A stretch of 53,414 nucleotides of DNA, from positions 1-53,414 of the forward strand of contig DAHUYQ010000055.1 of the NCBI GenBank assembly GCA_027315115.1, given 5' to 3'. Source of the DNA: Solirubrobacterales bacterium (GTDB lineage: Bacteria > Actinomycetota > Thermoleophilia > Solirubrobacterales > Solirubrobacteraceae). The position numbers were made by a program, and so were the translations under genes. Below are positions 41,978 to 52,888 of the stretch, in pieces. Within the stretch, counting starts at the first letter, position 1, and each line of letters starts with the position of its first letter. Below the pieces are notes generated by a model that saw only the letters and a program-made list of their open reading frames with translations, had not been told where the DNA came from and ran no database searches.

Positions 41978-42559
41978 CTAAGACCTCGAAAGGGGGCTGA
42001 GGCCTCCGGTCGAGTAGGCCCGGCGACTGCGTCGGCGGCGGCGCGGGTCCTCTGGCATGCTGCCCTGCAGCGCCCTGCGCACGATCAGGAAGAAGGGCAG
42101 CGCGACGATCGAGTCGACCACGACCCCGAGCACGATGTCGCGCAGAAGCTGCAGGCTGACAGGCGCGTCGACGCCGAGCAGGAACTCGATCAGCGCGTAG
42201 CCGACGAAGGCCACGCCGGCCGCTGCCGCGCCGACGATCACCGGCACGAGGGCTCCCTGCGGGTCGCGGATCTCGCGCAGACGGCCCGCCCAGAAGCCCA
42301 CCAGCGTAAGCAGCAGCGATGTGATCCCCATCGTCTGCACGAGGGCCAGATCGATCAGCAGCCCGATCGCGAAGCCAGCCGCCGCGCCGGGGATCGACCC
42401 GCACAGCAGCCCGATGAAGGCCGCCAGCAGCGGCGCCAGTTCGATGTTCACGCCGAAGACCGTGACCTCGGAGAGGACGCCGATCTGGATGACGACCACG
42501 GCGATCGAGAGCGCCGCGATCCGCATGGGCAGCGCCCCCTGGATGCTGGACGGGCTCAT
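41978..42559 (-). CDS. mreD: Rod shape-determining protein MreD
   Basis: 193 residues with about five membrane helices (AALSIAVVVIQIGVL, LLAAFIGLLCGSIPGAAAGFAIGLLIDL, TSLLLTLVGFWAG and others). The family is poorly conserved; the GxxxGxxxDL segment and the position between mreC and mrdA identify it. The ATG overlaps the mreC stop by 4 bp. A basic Arg-rich C-terminal tail (RRRRRSRR) follows the last helix. Confidence 0.88.
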   Translation of the reverse strand: MSPSSIQGALPMRIAALSIAVVVIQIGVLSEVTVFGVNIELAPLLAAFIGLLCGSIPGAAAGFAIGLLIDLALVQTMGITSLLLTLVGFWAGRLREIRDPQGALVPVIVGAAAAGVAFVGYALIEFLLGVDAPVSLQLLRDIVLGVVVDSIVALPFFLIVRRALQGSMPEDPRRRRRSRRAYSTGGLSPLSRS

Positions 42560-43500
42560 CCGCCTTCCACCTGGGCGACGCCGGTTTCGGGCGCGGAGCC
42601 TTCGCTGCCGCCGACGCTGGGCAGGCTCGCCAGGCCGGCGGCGAGGCTCGACCGCGATGCCGGCCCGCCGGTCAGCACCTGCACGTGGTCCAGGCCGTGC
42701 AGTTCGACGGCCGGGCGCACGTTGACCGCGTAGGAGCTTTCGCTTTCGATCGAGGTGACCGTGCCGATCGGGATGCCGGCCGGGAAGATCGATTCGTAGG
42801 GGCTTTCGACGGTGCCCGAGGTTTCGACGAGATCGTTTTCGGCGGCTTTGCTTTTGCCGGAGAGGTACTGCAGCAGCAGATCGGAGGGGTTGCCGACCTT
42901 CGGCTGCAGGATGCCCGCCTGACGGCTGCCGGCCACGCGCGCGGAGACCTTGACGGCGCTGTCGGTGATCAGGCTGACCTGCGCGGCTTCGGGCGCGACC
43001 GCGGTGACCTTGCCGACGAGCCCTTCGCCATTTATGACCGGATCGTTGACGGCGATGCCTTCGGAGCTGCCTTTGTCGATGTCGATGGTCTCGTACCAGA
43101 TGCTCGCCGAGGCGACCAGGACTTCGGCGGCGACGCGCCTGTAGCCGGCGAGCTGGGTGTGGCTGTCGACTTCGGCGATCTGCCGCCCTTCTTCGAGGGT
43201 CTTGCGGTCCGAGCGTTCGGCGACCACCGATTTGCGAAGCTGCGCGAGTTCCGAGCGCAATTTGTTGGCCTCGTCCTTGGCTTTGAGCATCCCGCCGAAC
43301 CAGCCGACCGCGCTGCGCACGGGCTTCAGCACGGCGTTGGCGCCGTCCTGGATCGGCGAGACGACGGTCATGAACCCGCGCTGGACCGAGTGCAAGCCAC
43401 CGCTGGAGGACTCGCCGAAGTATGCCGTCAAGAGGATGATCGAAAGAACGACGAGCAGCGCCAGAACCATGCGCCGCCGCCGGACCGTCTTGCCGTACAT
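42556..43500 (-). CDS. mreC: Rod shape-determining protein MreC
   Basis: 314 residues. Short cytosolic basic end, one membrane helix (MVLALLVVLSIILLTAYF), coiled coil (LKAKDEANKLRSELAQLRKS), and a beta-barrel periplasmic-type domain with the RVAAEVLVASASIWYETIDIDKGSSEGI signature. A disordered acidic end follows. It activates PBP2/RodA. Codon use is odd: by hand count 19 of 22 Glu codons are GAA, against 4 of 33 in adjacent mreB. The ribosome-binding region GGAAGGCGATAAG precedes the ATG. Confidence 0.95.
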   Translation of the reverse strand: MYGKTVRRRRMVLALLVVLSIILLTAYFGESSSGGLHSVQRGFMTVVSPIQDGANAVLKPVRSAVGWFGGMLKAKDEANKLRSELAQLRKSVVAERSDRKTLEEGRQIAEVDSHTQLAGYRRVAAEVLVASASIWYETIDIDKGSSEGIAVNDPVINGEGLVGKVTAVAPEAAQVSLITDSAVKVSARVAGSRQAGILQPKVGNPSDLLLQYLSGKSKAAENDLVETSGTVESPYESIFPAGIPIGTVTSIESESSYAVNVRPAVELHGLDHVQVLTGGPASRSSLAAGLASLPSVGGSEGSAPETGVAQVEGG

Positions 43501-43609
43501 CGCTTATCGCCTTCCGAAGACCACGTCCACGCCGAAGAGTACGCCGCGGCGGCGCGGTGCGTGCCGCACGACTGCAGATTCGCGCGCTGCGCGCCCAGAT
43601 GCAAGCGCT

Positions 43610-44878
<1,269 letters not shown>

Positions 44879-45439
44879 TCAGCCGTCCAGCAACGCCGGC
44901 CACAGGTCGATCAGCGTCGCGACGGGCAGGCCCACGACGTTCTGGTAGTCGCCCTCCACGCTGCGCACGAGCGCGAGCCCCATTCCCTGGATCGCGTAGG
45001 CGCCGGAGCGATCCCGCCATTCTCCGCTGCGCAGGCAGCGCTCCATCAGCGTCTCGTCGATCTCCCTGAAGGTGACCGCGGTGCTCGCCACCGCCGTCAG
45101 GCGCCGGTCGGGGAGCAGCAGCGCCACGCCGCTGTGGACGGTGTGGGTGGCGCCGCCGAGCGCCGCGAGCGTCGCGCGGGCCGCCGACTCGTCGGCCGGC
45201 TTGCCGTAGAGCACGCCGTCGCGCTCGACGATCGTGTCCACGCCGAGCACCGCCTCGAACGCCTGCTCCTCCACGGCGGCCTGCGCCTTGGCGAGCGCGT
45301 TCTCCAGCGCCACCTCCGGCCCCGGCCCCTGCTCGCGCTCCTGTACGCCGCTCGGCCGAACCGTGAAGTCGACGTTCAGGGTCTGCAGGATCGCGCGCCG
45401 CTGGGGCGACGCGGAGGCCAGGACCAGAGGCGGACGCAA
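44879..45439 (-). CDS. maf: Maf-family nucleotide pyrophosphatase
   Basis: 186 residues. LVLASASPQRRAILQ is the N-terminal signature (S-x-S-P-R), FEAVLGVDTIVERDGVLYGKP the central one with a catalytic Asp, and DRSGAYAIQGMG the C-terminal one. It hydrolyses non-canonical or methylated nucleoside triphosphates. The frame is open to 45508 but that overlaps ndk; TTG 45439 lies 7 bp after the ndk stop and just before the conserved start, so I chose it. Co-transcribed with ndk, which also handles nucleotides. Confidence 0.92.
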   Translation of the reverse strand: MRPPLVLASASPQRRAILQTLNVDFTVRPSGVQEREQGPGPEVALENALAKAQAAVEEQAFEAVLGVDTIVERDGVLYGKPADESAARATLAALGGATHTVHSGVALLLPDRRLTAVASTAVTFREIDETLMERCLRSGEWRDRSGAYAIQGMGLALVRSVEGDYQNVVGLPVATLIDLWPALLDG

Positions 45440-45446
45440 GGACGCT

Positions 45447-45851
45447 CTAGATCTGCCCGAAGAACAGGTCGATCTCGCGGGCGGCGGACTCGGCCGAGTC
45501 GGAGCCATGGACCATGTTCATGCCGGTCTGGGTGGCGAAGTCGCCACGAATCGAGCCGGTCGCCGCCTCCAGCGGATTGGTCGCGCCGATCACCTGGCGA
45601 GCCGCCTGCACGGCGCTCTCTCCTTCCAGCGCCATCGCGACCAGCGGCCCGGAGGTGATGAACTCAACCAGCTCGCCGAAGAACGGCTTGCCCTCGTGCT
45701 CCGCGTAATGGCGCCTGGCCAGCTCCTGCGTGACGGTCATGTGCTTGAGCGCGACGATGCGAAGCCCCTTGCGCTCGAAGCGCGAGATGATCTCGCCGCT
45801 GAGCGAGCGCGCGAATGCGTCCGGCTTGATCAGGATCAGCGTACGGTCCAT
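45447..45851 (-). CDS. ndk: Nucleoside diphosphate kinase
   Basis: 134 residues. [29 protein letters not shown] is canonical, and [20 protein letters not shown] contains the phospho-His (H of VHGSD). It equilibrates nucleoside di- and triphosphates. AAAGGA lies 6 nt before the ATG, a proper ribosome-binding site. Upstream is the zinc-ribbon membrane protein gene (72 bp gap), downstream maf. Confidence 0.97.
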   Translation of the reverse strand: MDRTLILIKPDAFARSLSGEIISRFERKGLRIVALKHMTVTQELARRHYAEHEGKPFFGELVEFITSGPLVAMALEGESAVQAARQVIGATNPLEAATGSIRGDFATQTGMNMVHGSDSAESAAREIDLFFGQI

Positions 45852-45923
45852 GTGGTCCTTTGGTCGGTGGTTGACATGCGGCGGCCGCGAGCTCTGGGGA
45901 GCTTGCGCGACGTCGCCAACGCT

Positions 45924-46763
45924 CTAAGAGGTAGGACGCGGGCGTTCTGAGCGCCTGCGGGGCCGAGACGGCGCGGGCGGCACGCGGCTGGATGCCGGCA
46001 CGGGCGCGGCGCCGCTGCTCTGGTCGGGGAGCTCGAGCTGATCCGCTTCGACGGTCTCGCCGAGTAGGTCCGCGCCCAGAGCGGTGTCCAGAGCGGTGTC
46101 GAGCCCGTTGCCGATCGTCGCCGGCTTCACGTCCAGGCTCGACTCCGAGCCAAGCGGCTCCGCTTCGCTGCTGCGGCGGCGTGTGCGCGAGGCGCGCCGG
46201 GAGGCCGTGGCGGAGCCTGAGGCGGAGACGGGACGCTCGGCAGGCGCCGAGGACGGCGCTTCGGGCATCTCGGCGGCGCGCGCGCGTCGGCGGCGGGTGC
46301 GGGTGGGCGCCGCGGCGCCGGGGACCTCCGCCTCGCAGTACGGGCAGATCGTCCAGCTCTGGTCGAGCGGGCGCCCGCAGGACGTGCAGCGGTCCTTGAG
46401 CTTGTGCAGGCAGCTTGGGCAGCGCAGGAAGTCTCGCTCGACCCGGTAGTCGCACTGCGGGCACAGGCCGTAGTCCAGCTCGCCCAGGCGCGCTTCGGCC
46501 GCCTGCATCTCCAGCTCGCGCTCGCGCATGTCTTCCAGGTACTCCGGCGGGCGCAGGATCACGTAGACGATCGGGCCCACGAACGGGAACAGCGCCGCCG
46601 CGGTCGCGCAGCCGATCAGCAGCGGGTCTTCGATCCGCCGCCGCGCGTCGGCGTAGGTCCAGTAGATCAACGCGAAGTAGATGACCGCGAGGAAGACTAT
46701 GAGCAGGTCTATGGCCACGCTGAAGCTGCTGCTTTTTATTCCGAAGTAGGCTAGGGGGACCAT
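45924..46763 (-). CDS. Membrane protein with PLDc_N-like helices and zinc ribbons
   Basis: 279 residues. Two hydrophobic helices (VAIDLLIVFLAVIYFALIYW and LIGCATAAALFPFVGPIVYVIL) with a YADARRRI loop resemble phospholipase-D-nuclease N-terminal membrane modules. Two Cys pairs follow in zinc ribbons: CPQCDYRVERDFLRCPSC and CTSCGRPLDQSWTICPYC. The last 130 residues are disordered and rich in Arg, Ser, Ala and Pro with basic patches. No catalytic residues are seen. The gene follows a strong terminator and precedes ndk. The family is common in Actinobacteria but of unknown role; nucleic-acid or membrane scaffolding is possible. Confidence 0.75.
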   Translation of the reverse strand: MVPLAYFGIKSSSFSVAIDLLIVFLAVIYFALIYWTYADARRRIEDPLLIGCATAAALFPFVGPIVYVILRPPEYLEDMRERELEMQAAEARLGELDYGLCPQCDYRVERDFLRCPSCLHKLKDRCTSCGRPLDQSWTICPYCEAEVPGAAAPTRTRRRRARAAEMPEAPSSAPAERPVSASGSATASRRASRTRRRSSEAEPLGSESSLDVKPATIGNGLDTALDTALGADLLGETVEADQLELPDQSSGAAPVPASSRVPPAPSRPRRRSERPRPTS

Positions 46764-46772
46764 TGCCTGGCT

Positions 46773-46800
46773 AAAAAGGGCCCCGGGATGTGTGCGGGGC
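46773..46800 (-). terminator. Intrinsic terminator after the clpP-to-folC run
   Basis: On the minus strand GCCCCG and CGGGGC (outer ends 46800 and 46780) form a 6-bp stem with a 9-base loop, followed by CC and TTTTT (46777-46773). This is the clearest classical terminator in the window. It ends only 10 bp before the ATG of the zinc-ribbon protein gene, so that gene needs a promoter inside or read-through. Confidence 0.75.
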
Positions 46801-46819
46801 AGACACAGAGTGCCCGAGT

Positions 46820-46936
46820 TTAGAGAAAGAGCCGGCCAAACCCGTAGCCAGCCGCAAAGAACACCAGGATCACGATCGCGACGAAGAGCGCCACTGCGCC
46901 GATCATCCGCAGCATCGAGGGGCCGCCGTCGCTCAT
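46820..46936 (-). CDS. 38-residue single-pass membrane protein
   Basis: ATG 46936 overlaps the folC stop by 4 bp (ATGA). The peptide has a short polar start and one membrane helix (MIGAVALFVAIVILVFFAAG) followed by a YGFGRLFL end. The position at an ATGA junction, the helix, and the terminator 20 bp after its stop make it a credible real gene. No family is known to me. Confidence 0.65.
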   Translation of the reverse strand: MSDGGPSMLRMIGAVALFVAIVILVFFAAGYGFGRLFL

Positions 46937-48252
46937 CGCGGACCTCCCTCCCGCACCCTTTCGTCTGAGTCCGCGCCGTCCCGGCCCGCCTGCGCGGCGC
47001 CCGCGTCCGCCAGCAGCGCGCCCACCAGGTAGACCGATCCGGTGGCCAGCACCGCGGCCCCCGGCTGCTCGCGCGCCCACGCCTGCGCCTGCGCCAGAGC
47101 GGCCAGCGGATCGGGCTCGCACTCGCTGTCGGCGAACCCGAGCTGGCGCGCCAGCGACTGCAGCGCCGAGGGCGGGAGCGCGCGTGCGCTCGCGGGCGCC
47201 GTGAACCACACGCGCGCGCTGATCGGCAGAAGCTGGCGCAACATGCCGACGGCGTCCTTGTCCTCCAGCACTCCCATCACCAGCGCGAGCGGACGCTCCC
47301 CCACGACCTCCGGCAGGGTCTCCACGAGCGCCCTGGCGGCGTCCGGGTTGTGCGCGCCGTCGAGCACCGTCAGCGGGTCTGCGGCGATCGTCTGCAGCCG
47401 CCCCCGCACGCTCGTGGCCTGGGCGGCGTCCTGCAGCGCCTGCGCCTGCATGTCGATCCCGATCGTGGCGAGGAAGCGCTCCGCGGCAAGCTCGGCGAGG
47501 GCGAAGTTCGCGCGCTGGAAGGATCCGGCGGCGGCCGGTCGCAGCGCCTCCTGGCGCGGGCTGGCCCCGGCGATGTGCAGCGTCGCGCCGCGCTCCTGCG
47601 CAACCTCGCTTGCAAGCCGCACGACCTCCGCGCTCGCTCCCGCGCCGAGCACGAGCTGGGTGCCCGGGCGCACCACGGCAAGCTTCTCCCTGGCGATGTC
47701 GGCGACCGTCGGGCCGAGCCAGCGGGTGTGCTCGAGGCTGACGTTGCTCAGCACGGCGACGCTGGAGTCGATCACGTTGGTCGCGTCGTAGCGGCCGCCG
47801 AGGCCCGCCTCGATCACCGCGACCTCCACCCCGCGCTTGGCCAGCGCCCAGTAGGCCGCGGCCGTCAGCAGCTCGAACTGCGTGACGTGGTCGTCCTTGG
47901 CCAGCGTCCTGTTCACGCGCTCGGCGGCCTGGGCGGCGCACGCGACGGCGCCGGCGAACTCGTGGTTCTCCAGGTCGCGCTCGGCGACCTGGACCCGTTC
48001 GCGGTAGTGCATCAGGTGCGGCGAGAGATAGGCACCGGTAAGCAGGCCGTGGCGCTGCAGGATCGCCGCGATCATCCGGGTCGTGGAGGTCTTGCCGTTG
48101 GTGCCCACCACGTGCACCGACCTGAAGCTCTGCTGCGGGGCGCCCAGCGCGGTCATCATGCGCCGCATGCGGTCCAGGCCGAACCGCATGCCGAACAGCT
48201 CCAGCGAGCGCAGGTGGCGCTCGGCGCGAGTCTCGCTCCAGCGCTCGGTCAC
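46933..48252 (-). CDS. folC: Folylpolyglutamate synthase / dihydrofolate synthase
   Basis: 439 residues. Mur-ligase fold: VHVVGTNGKTSTTRMIAAIL is the P-loop, LSPHLMHYRERVQV the folate loop, IEAGLGGRYDATNV the Omega region, and LDGAHNPDAARALVETLP the C-terminal glutamate-binding domain. It adds glutamate to folates. GTG 48252 overlaps the valS stop by 4 bp (GTGA). The frame is open upstream to 48915 only as shadow of valS. The valS-folC order is typical of many Gram-positive bacteria. Confidence 0.95.
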   Translation of the reverse strand: MTERWSETRAERHLRSLELFGMRFGLDRMRRMMTALGAPQQSFRSVHVVGTNGKTSTTRMIAAILQRHGLLTGAYLSPHLMHYRERVQVAERDLENHEFAGAVACAAQAAERVNRTLAKDDHVTQFELLTAAAYWALAKRGVEVAVIEAGLGGRYDATNVIDSSVAVLSNVSLEHTRWLGPTVADIAREKLAVVRPGTQLVLGAGASAEVVRLASEVAQERGATLHIAGASPRQEALRPAAAGSFQRANFALAELAAERFLATIGIDMQAQALQDAAQATSVRGRLQTIAADPLTVLDGAHNPDAARALVETLPEVVGERPLALVMGVLEDKDAVGMLRQLLPISARVWFTAPASARALPPSALQSLARQLGFADSECEPDPLAALAQAQAWAREQPGAAVLATGSVYLVGALLADAGAAQAGRDGADSDERVREGGPR

Positions 48253-50882
48253 ACTGCCTCGATCTCGGCGCGCAGCCGCTCCAGCTTCGCGCGCTCGGCC
48301 TCGACCACCTCGGCGGGCGCTTTGGCGACGAACTGCTCGTTCGCCAGCTTGGCTTGCGAACGAGCGATCTCGGACTGGAGGCGCTCGCGCTCGGCGTCGC
48401 GACGTCGCTGCGCGGCGTCGAGGTCCAGCCCCTCGGCGCCCAGCACCTCCACCGCACCGCCGGGCACGGGCACGGCTGCGACCACCGATCTCTCCGCGTG
48501 CGCGCCATTGCGCGAGACCAGCTCGAGCCGCGCGAGCCTTGCCACCAGCGTCGCCGTGTCGTCGTAGCCCTCGGCCGCGATCCGCGCCGGCACGATCAGC
48601 CCTGCCTTCGCGTTGACGCTGTCGCGCCAGCCGCGCAGCAGCGTGATCGCCTCGATCGCGCGCGCCACCTCCTGCTCGGCCTCCGGGTCGCGCAGGTCGT
48701 CCTGCGCCTGCGGCCAGGTCCCGCCCGCGAGCAGCCCCTGGCCGCCGAGGTAGCCCCACAGCTCCTCGGTGACGAACGGGATCACCGGATGCGCGAGCGC
48801 GACGGTCTGGCGCATCACGTGCAGAAGCGTCTCGGAGAGCGCGCGCCGCTGCTGCGGCGCCGCCGACCCGTCCAGATCCAACCGCGGCTTGACCAGCTCG
48901 ATGTACCAGTCGCACAGCTCGCCGTAGACGAAGTCGTAGAGGCAGAGCGCGGCGTGCGAGAAGTCGTAGACCTCGATCCGCGCCGCGAACTCGGCCTTGA
49001 TCGCCTGCAGGCGGGAGAGGATCCAGCGGTCCTCGACGGTCTGCGGCCGCGGCTCGCCCGCGAGCTCGGAGAGCTCCACGCCCGGCTGCTCTGCGATCCG
49101 CAGCAGCGCGAAGCGAGCCGCGTTGTAGAGCTTGTTGGCAAGCGCCTGGCCCTGCTGCACCTTCTTGGCCGAGTAGCGCACGTCCTGGGTTGAGGACATC
49201 GCAAGCAGCCCGAAGCGCACGGCGTCGGCCCCGTGCTTGCCGATCTCCTTCAGCGGATCGATGCCGGTGCCGAGCGACTTGCTCATCCGGCGCCCGTCCG
49301 GCGCCTGAATCACCGAGTGGATGTAGACCTCACGGAAGGGCGGGCGGCCGGTGAACTCGATCCCCATCATGATCATCCGCGCCACCCACAGAAACAGGAT
49401 GTCCCTGGCGGTCGAGAGCACGTCGGTCGGGTAGAAAGCGCCCAGCTCCGGCGTCTGCTCGGGCCAGCCGAGCGTGGCGAAGGGCCACAGCGCCGAGGAG
49501 AACCAGGTGTCCAGCACGTCCTCGTCCTGGTAGACCGGCCCGCCGCAGGCGGGGCAGCTCTGCGGTGGGCTCACCGCGACGTGCACCGCGCGGCAGCTCT
49601 CACAGTAGTAGACGGGCAGCCGGTGTCCCCACCAGAGCTGACGGGAGATGCACCATGGCCTGATCTCGGCCATCCAGTCCAGGTAGACCTTGCGGTGGTT
49701 CTCGGGCACGATCCGCACCGACCCGTCGCGCACCGCGGCGATCGCCGGCGCCGCCAGCTCGTCCATCTTCATGAACCACTGCAGGGAGATCAGCGGCTCG
49801 ATCCGCTGCCCCGAGCGGTGCGAGTAGGGGACGCTGTGCAGATAGGGATCGCGCGCCGTCACCCGGCCTTCGCTCTCCAGCGCCGCCACGACCGCCTCGC
49901 GTGCCTCCAGCACGGTCAGGCCGGCGAACCGCTCCCCCGCCTCGGCGGTCATGCGCCCGTCCTCGCCGATCACCGAGACCTGGTCGAGGCCGTGGCGGCG
50001 CCCGATCTCGAAGTCGTTGGGGTCGTGGGCGGGCGTGATCTTGAGCTGCCCGGTGCCGAAGTCGGTCTTGACGTACTCGTCGGCGATCACCGGCAGATGC
50101 CGACCGACCAGCGGCAGGATCGCGGTGCGTCCGACCAGGTCCTTGTAGCGCTCGTCATGCGGGTTGACCGCCACGGCGGTGTCGGCGAGCATCGTCTCCG
50201 GGCGCACGGTGGCGATGGTGACGGTGCCGCCGCCCTCCAGGTCGTAGACGATCGAGTAGAGGGTGTCTGTCTCCTCCCGCTCCTCGACCTCCAGGTCGGA
50301 GATCGCCGAGCGGGTTCCAGGATCCCAGTTGACGATGTAGCGGTCGCGGTAGATGTAGCCCTTCTCGTACAGCGCTACGAACACCTGCGCCACCGCGCGC
50401 GCGTAGCCGTCGTCCAGCGTGAAGCGCTCTTCGCTGTAGTCGCAGGAGGCGCCCAGCCGCTTGAACTGCTCGACGATCTGCCCGCCGTAGTGGCTGCGCC
50501 AGTCCCAGACCCGCTCCACGAATGCCTCCCGGCCAAGCTCGCGGCGACTCAGTCCCTCGGCGGCCAGGGCCTTCTCGACCTGCATCTGGGTGGCGATGCC
50601 CGCGTGGTCGGTGCCCAGAATCCACTTGGTGTTCAGCCCGCGCATGCGGTGGTAGCGGATCAGCACGTCCTGGATCGAGCCGTTGAGCGCATGGCCCATG
50701 TGCAGCGTGCCGGTGACGTTCGGCGGCGGGATCGCGATGCTGTAGGCGCCCTCGCCGCTCTCCCCCGGCCGCGGGTGAAAGAGCCCGCTGGCCAGCCAGC
50801 GCTCCACGGTGCGCGGCTCCACCTCCGTGGGCTCGAAGCGCGTCTGCTCGCGCAGCCGCTCGATGTCCATCGACTCACTCAT
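48249..50882 (-). CDS. valS: Valyl-tRNA synthetase
   Basis: 877 residues. HIGH-type motif PPNVTGTLHMGH (HMGH 61-64), the CP1 editing domain with ATVRPETMLADTAVAVNPHDERY, GHRLPVYYCESC...CPACGG, and the KMSKS motif as RMSKSLG near residue 530 (Arg in place of the first Lys). The C-terminal coiled coil (RRDAERERLQSEIARSQAKLANEQFVAKAPAEVV) is specific to ValRS. Charges tRNA-Val. TACACT lies 10 nt before the ATG, so a short-leader promoter is likely in the 48-bp gap after the hypothetical gene. Confidence 0.97.
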   Translation of the reverse strand: MSESMDIERLREQTRFEPTEVEPRTVERWLASGLFHPRPGESGEGAYSIAIPPPNVTGTLHMGHALNGSIQDVLIRYHRMRGLNTKWILGTDHAGIATQMQVEKALAAEGLSRRELGREAFVERVWDWRSHYGGQIVEQFKRLGASCDYSEERFTLDDGYARAVAQVFVALYEKGYIYRDRYIVNWDPGTRSAISDLEVEEREETDTLYSIVYDLEGGGTVTIATVRPETMLADTAVAVNPHDERYKDLVGRTAILPLVGRHLPVIADEYVKTDFGTGQLKITPAHDPNDFEIGRRHGLDQVSVIGEDGRMTAEAGERFAGLTVLEAREAVVAALESEGRVTARDPYLHSVPYSHRSGQRIEPLISLQWFMKMDELAAPAIAAVRDGSVRIVPENHRKVYLDWMAEIRPWCISRQLWWGHRLPVYYCESCRAVHVAVSPPQSCPACGGPVYQDEDVLDTWFSSALWPFATLGWPEQTPELGAFYPTDVLSTARDILFLWVARMIMMGIEFTGRPPFREVYIHSVIQAPDGRRMSKSLGTGIDPLKEIGKHGADAVRFGLLAMSSTQDVRYSAKKVQQGQALANKLYNAARFALLRIAEQPGVELSELAGEPRPQTVEDRWILSRLQAIKAEFAARIEVYDFSHAALCLYDFVYGELCDWYIELVKPRLDLDGSAAPQQRRALSETLLHVMRQTVALAHPVIPFVTEELWGYLGGQGLLAGGTWPQAQDDLRDPEAEQEVARAIEAITLLRGWRDSVNAKAGLIVPARIAAEGYDDTATLVARLARLELVSRNGAHAERSVVAAVPVPGGAVEVLGAEGLDLDAAQRRRDAERERLQSEIARSQAKLANEQFVAKAPAEVVEAERAKLERLRAEIEAV

Positions 50883-50892
50883 TGGAGCGATG

Positions 50893-50898
50893 AGTGTA
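50893..50898 (-). promoter_or_regulatory. Probable -10 box of valS
   Basis: TACACT on the minus strand ends 10 nt before the valS ATG, the same spacing as TAACCT before leuS. Confidence 0.4.
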
Positions 50899-50930
50899 AA
50901 CGGGGCGCTGGCTCGCGAGAAGACCCGGCC

Positions 50931-51566
50931 TCAGACGCCGAGCCCGCCGAAGACGGCGTAGGGGTGCATCGATTCCCAGATCGGCTGCCCGACCGCCTCG
51001 ACATGCACCTCGGCGCCATCCCCGGCCTCACCGCGCATGCGTGCGGCAAGCACCGCGGCCGCGTCTTCGTCTGGCGCCCCGATCAGCAGATGGCGCCAGA
51101 AGCGCTTGCAGGGGACGCCCTCAGCCTGTAGGCGCTCCGCCAGCGCGTGCGCGTCGTGATGGCTTGGCAGGGTGACGCGCACCTCGAACTCGGCGTAGGG
51201 GCTCTCGCGGGTCTCCTGGTCCTCGGTCTCCAGCCGTCGCTCGTGCTCCGCCTGGATCTGCTGATCGGTGGCGGGCAGAGGCGCCGATGCGTCCTCCCAG
51301 CGCTCCTCCAGGGGATGCCATCGCCAGAGCGTCAGCCGGCCGTCGATGCCGTGCTCGTCCATCACGCGCTGGACGGCGTCGCGGATCGTGCTCGCGACTG
51401 CCGACGAGTCGGCGTAGAGGAAGACGTGATCGCCTTCGCCGGTGGCTGCAACACGTCCGAGCGCGGCGCGCTCACTCTCCTCCACCCGCGCCTCGTGCAG
51501 AGCCTTCAGCAGCTTGCGCGGCTGCGAGAGCTCCACCTTGACCCTGTATTCGTCCTGGCCGGCCAC
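50931..51566 (-). CDS. Hypothetical protein with a duplicated alpha/beta domain
   Basis: 211 residues, no signal peptide or membrane helix. The two halves look alike: EYRVKVELSQPRKLLKALHEA ... VASTIRDAVQRVMDEHGIDGRLTLWRW at the N-terminus, and EFEVRVTLPSHHDAHALAERLQAEGV ... AAAVLAARMRGEAGDGAEVHVE at the C-terminus. Each is strand-helix-strand-helix-strand, as in a ferredoxin-like fold. GTG start 51566, 10 bp after the clpX stop, so it is co-transcribed with clpX. I recognise no family function. ClpX-linked position hints at a protein-quality role but does not prove it. Confidence 0.75.
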   Translation of the reverse strand: MAGQDEYRVKVELSQPRKLLKALHEARVEESERAALGRVAATGEGDHVFLYADSSAVASTIRDAVQRVMDEHGIDGRLTLWRWHPLEERWEDASAPLPATDQQIQAEHERRLETEDQETRESPYAEFEVRVTLPSHHDAHALAERLQAEGVPCKRFWRHLLIGAPDEDAAAVLAARMRGEAGDGAEVHVEAVGQPIWESMHPYAVFGGLGV

Positions 51567-51576
51567 GTCTTAGAGC

Positions 51577-52875
<1,299 letters not shown>

Positions 52876-52888
52876 CGTCCCAGGAGCC

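Noticed and set aside
48253..48915. Upstream extension of the folC frame
   Set aside because: Within valS in another frame with Arg/Ala/Gly-rich shadow composition; GTG 48252 gives a 4-bp overlap and a normal FolC length.
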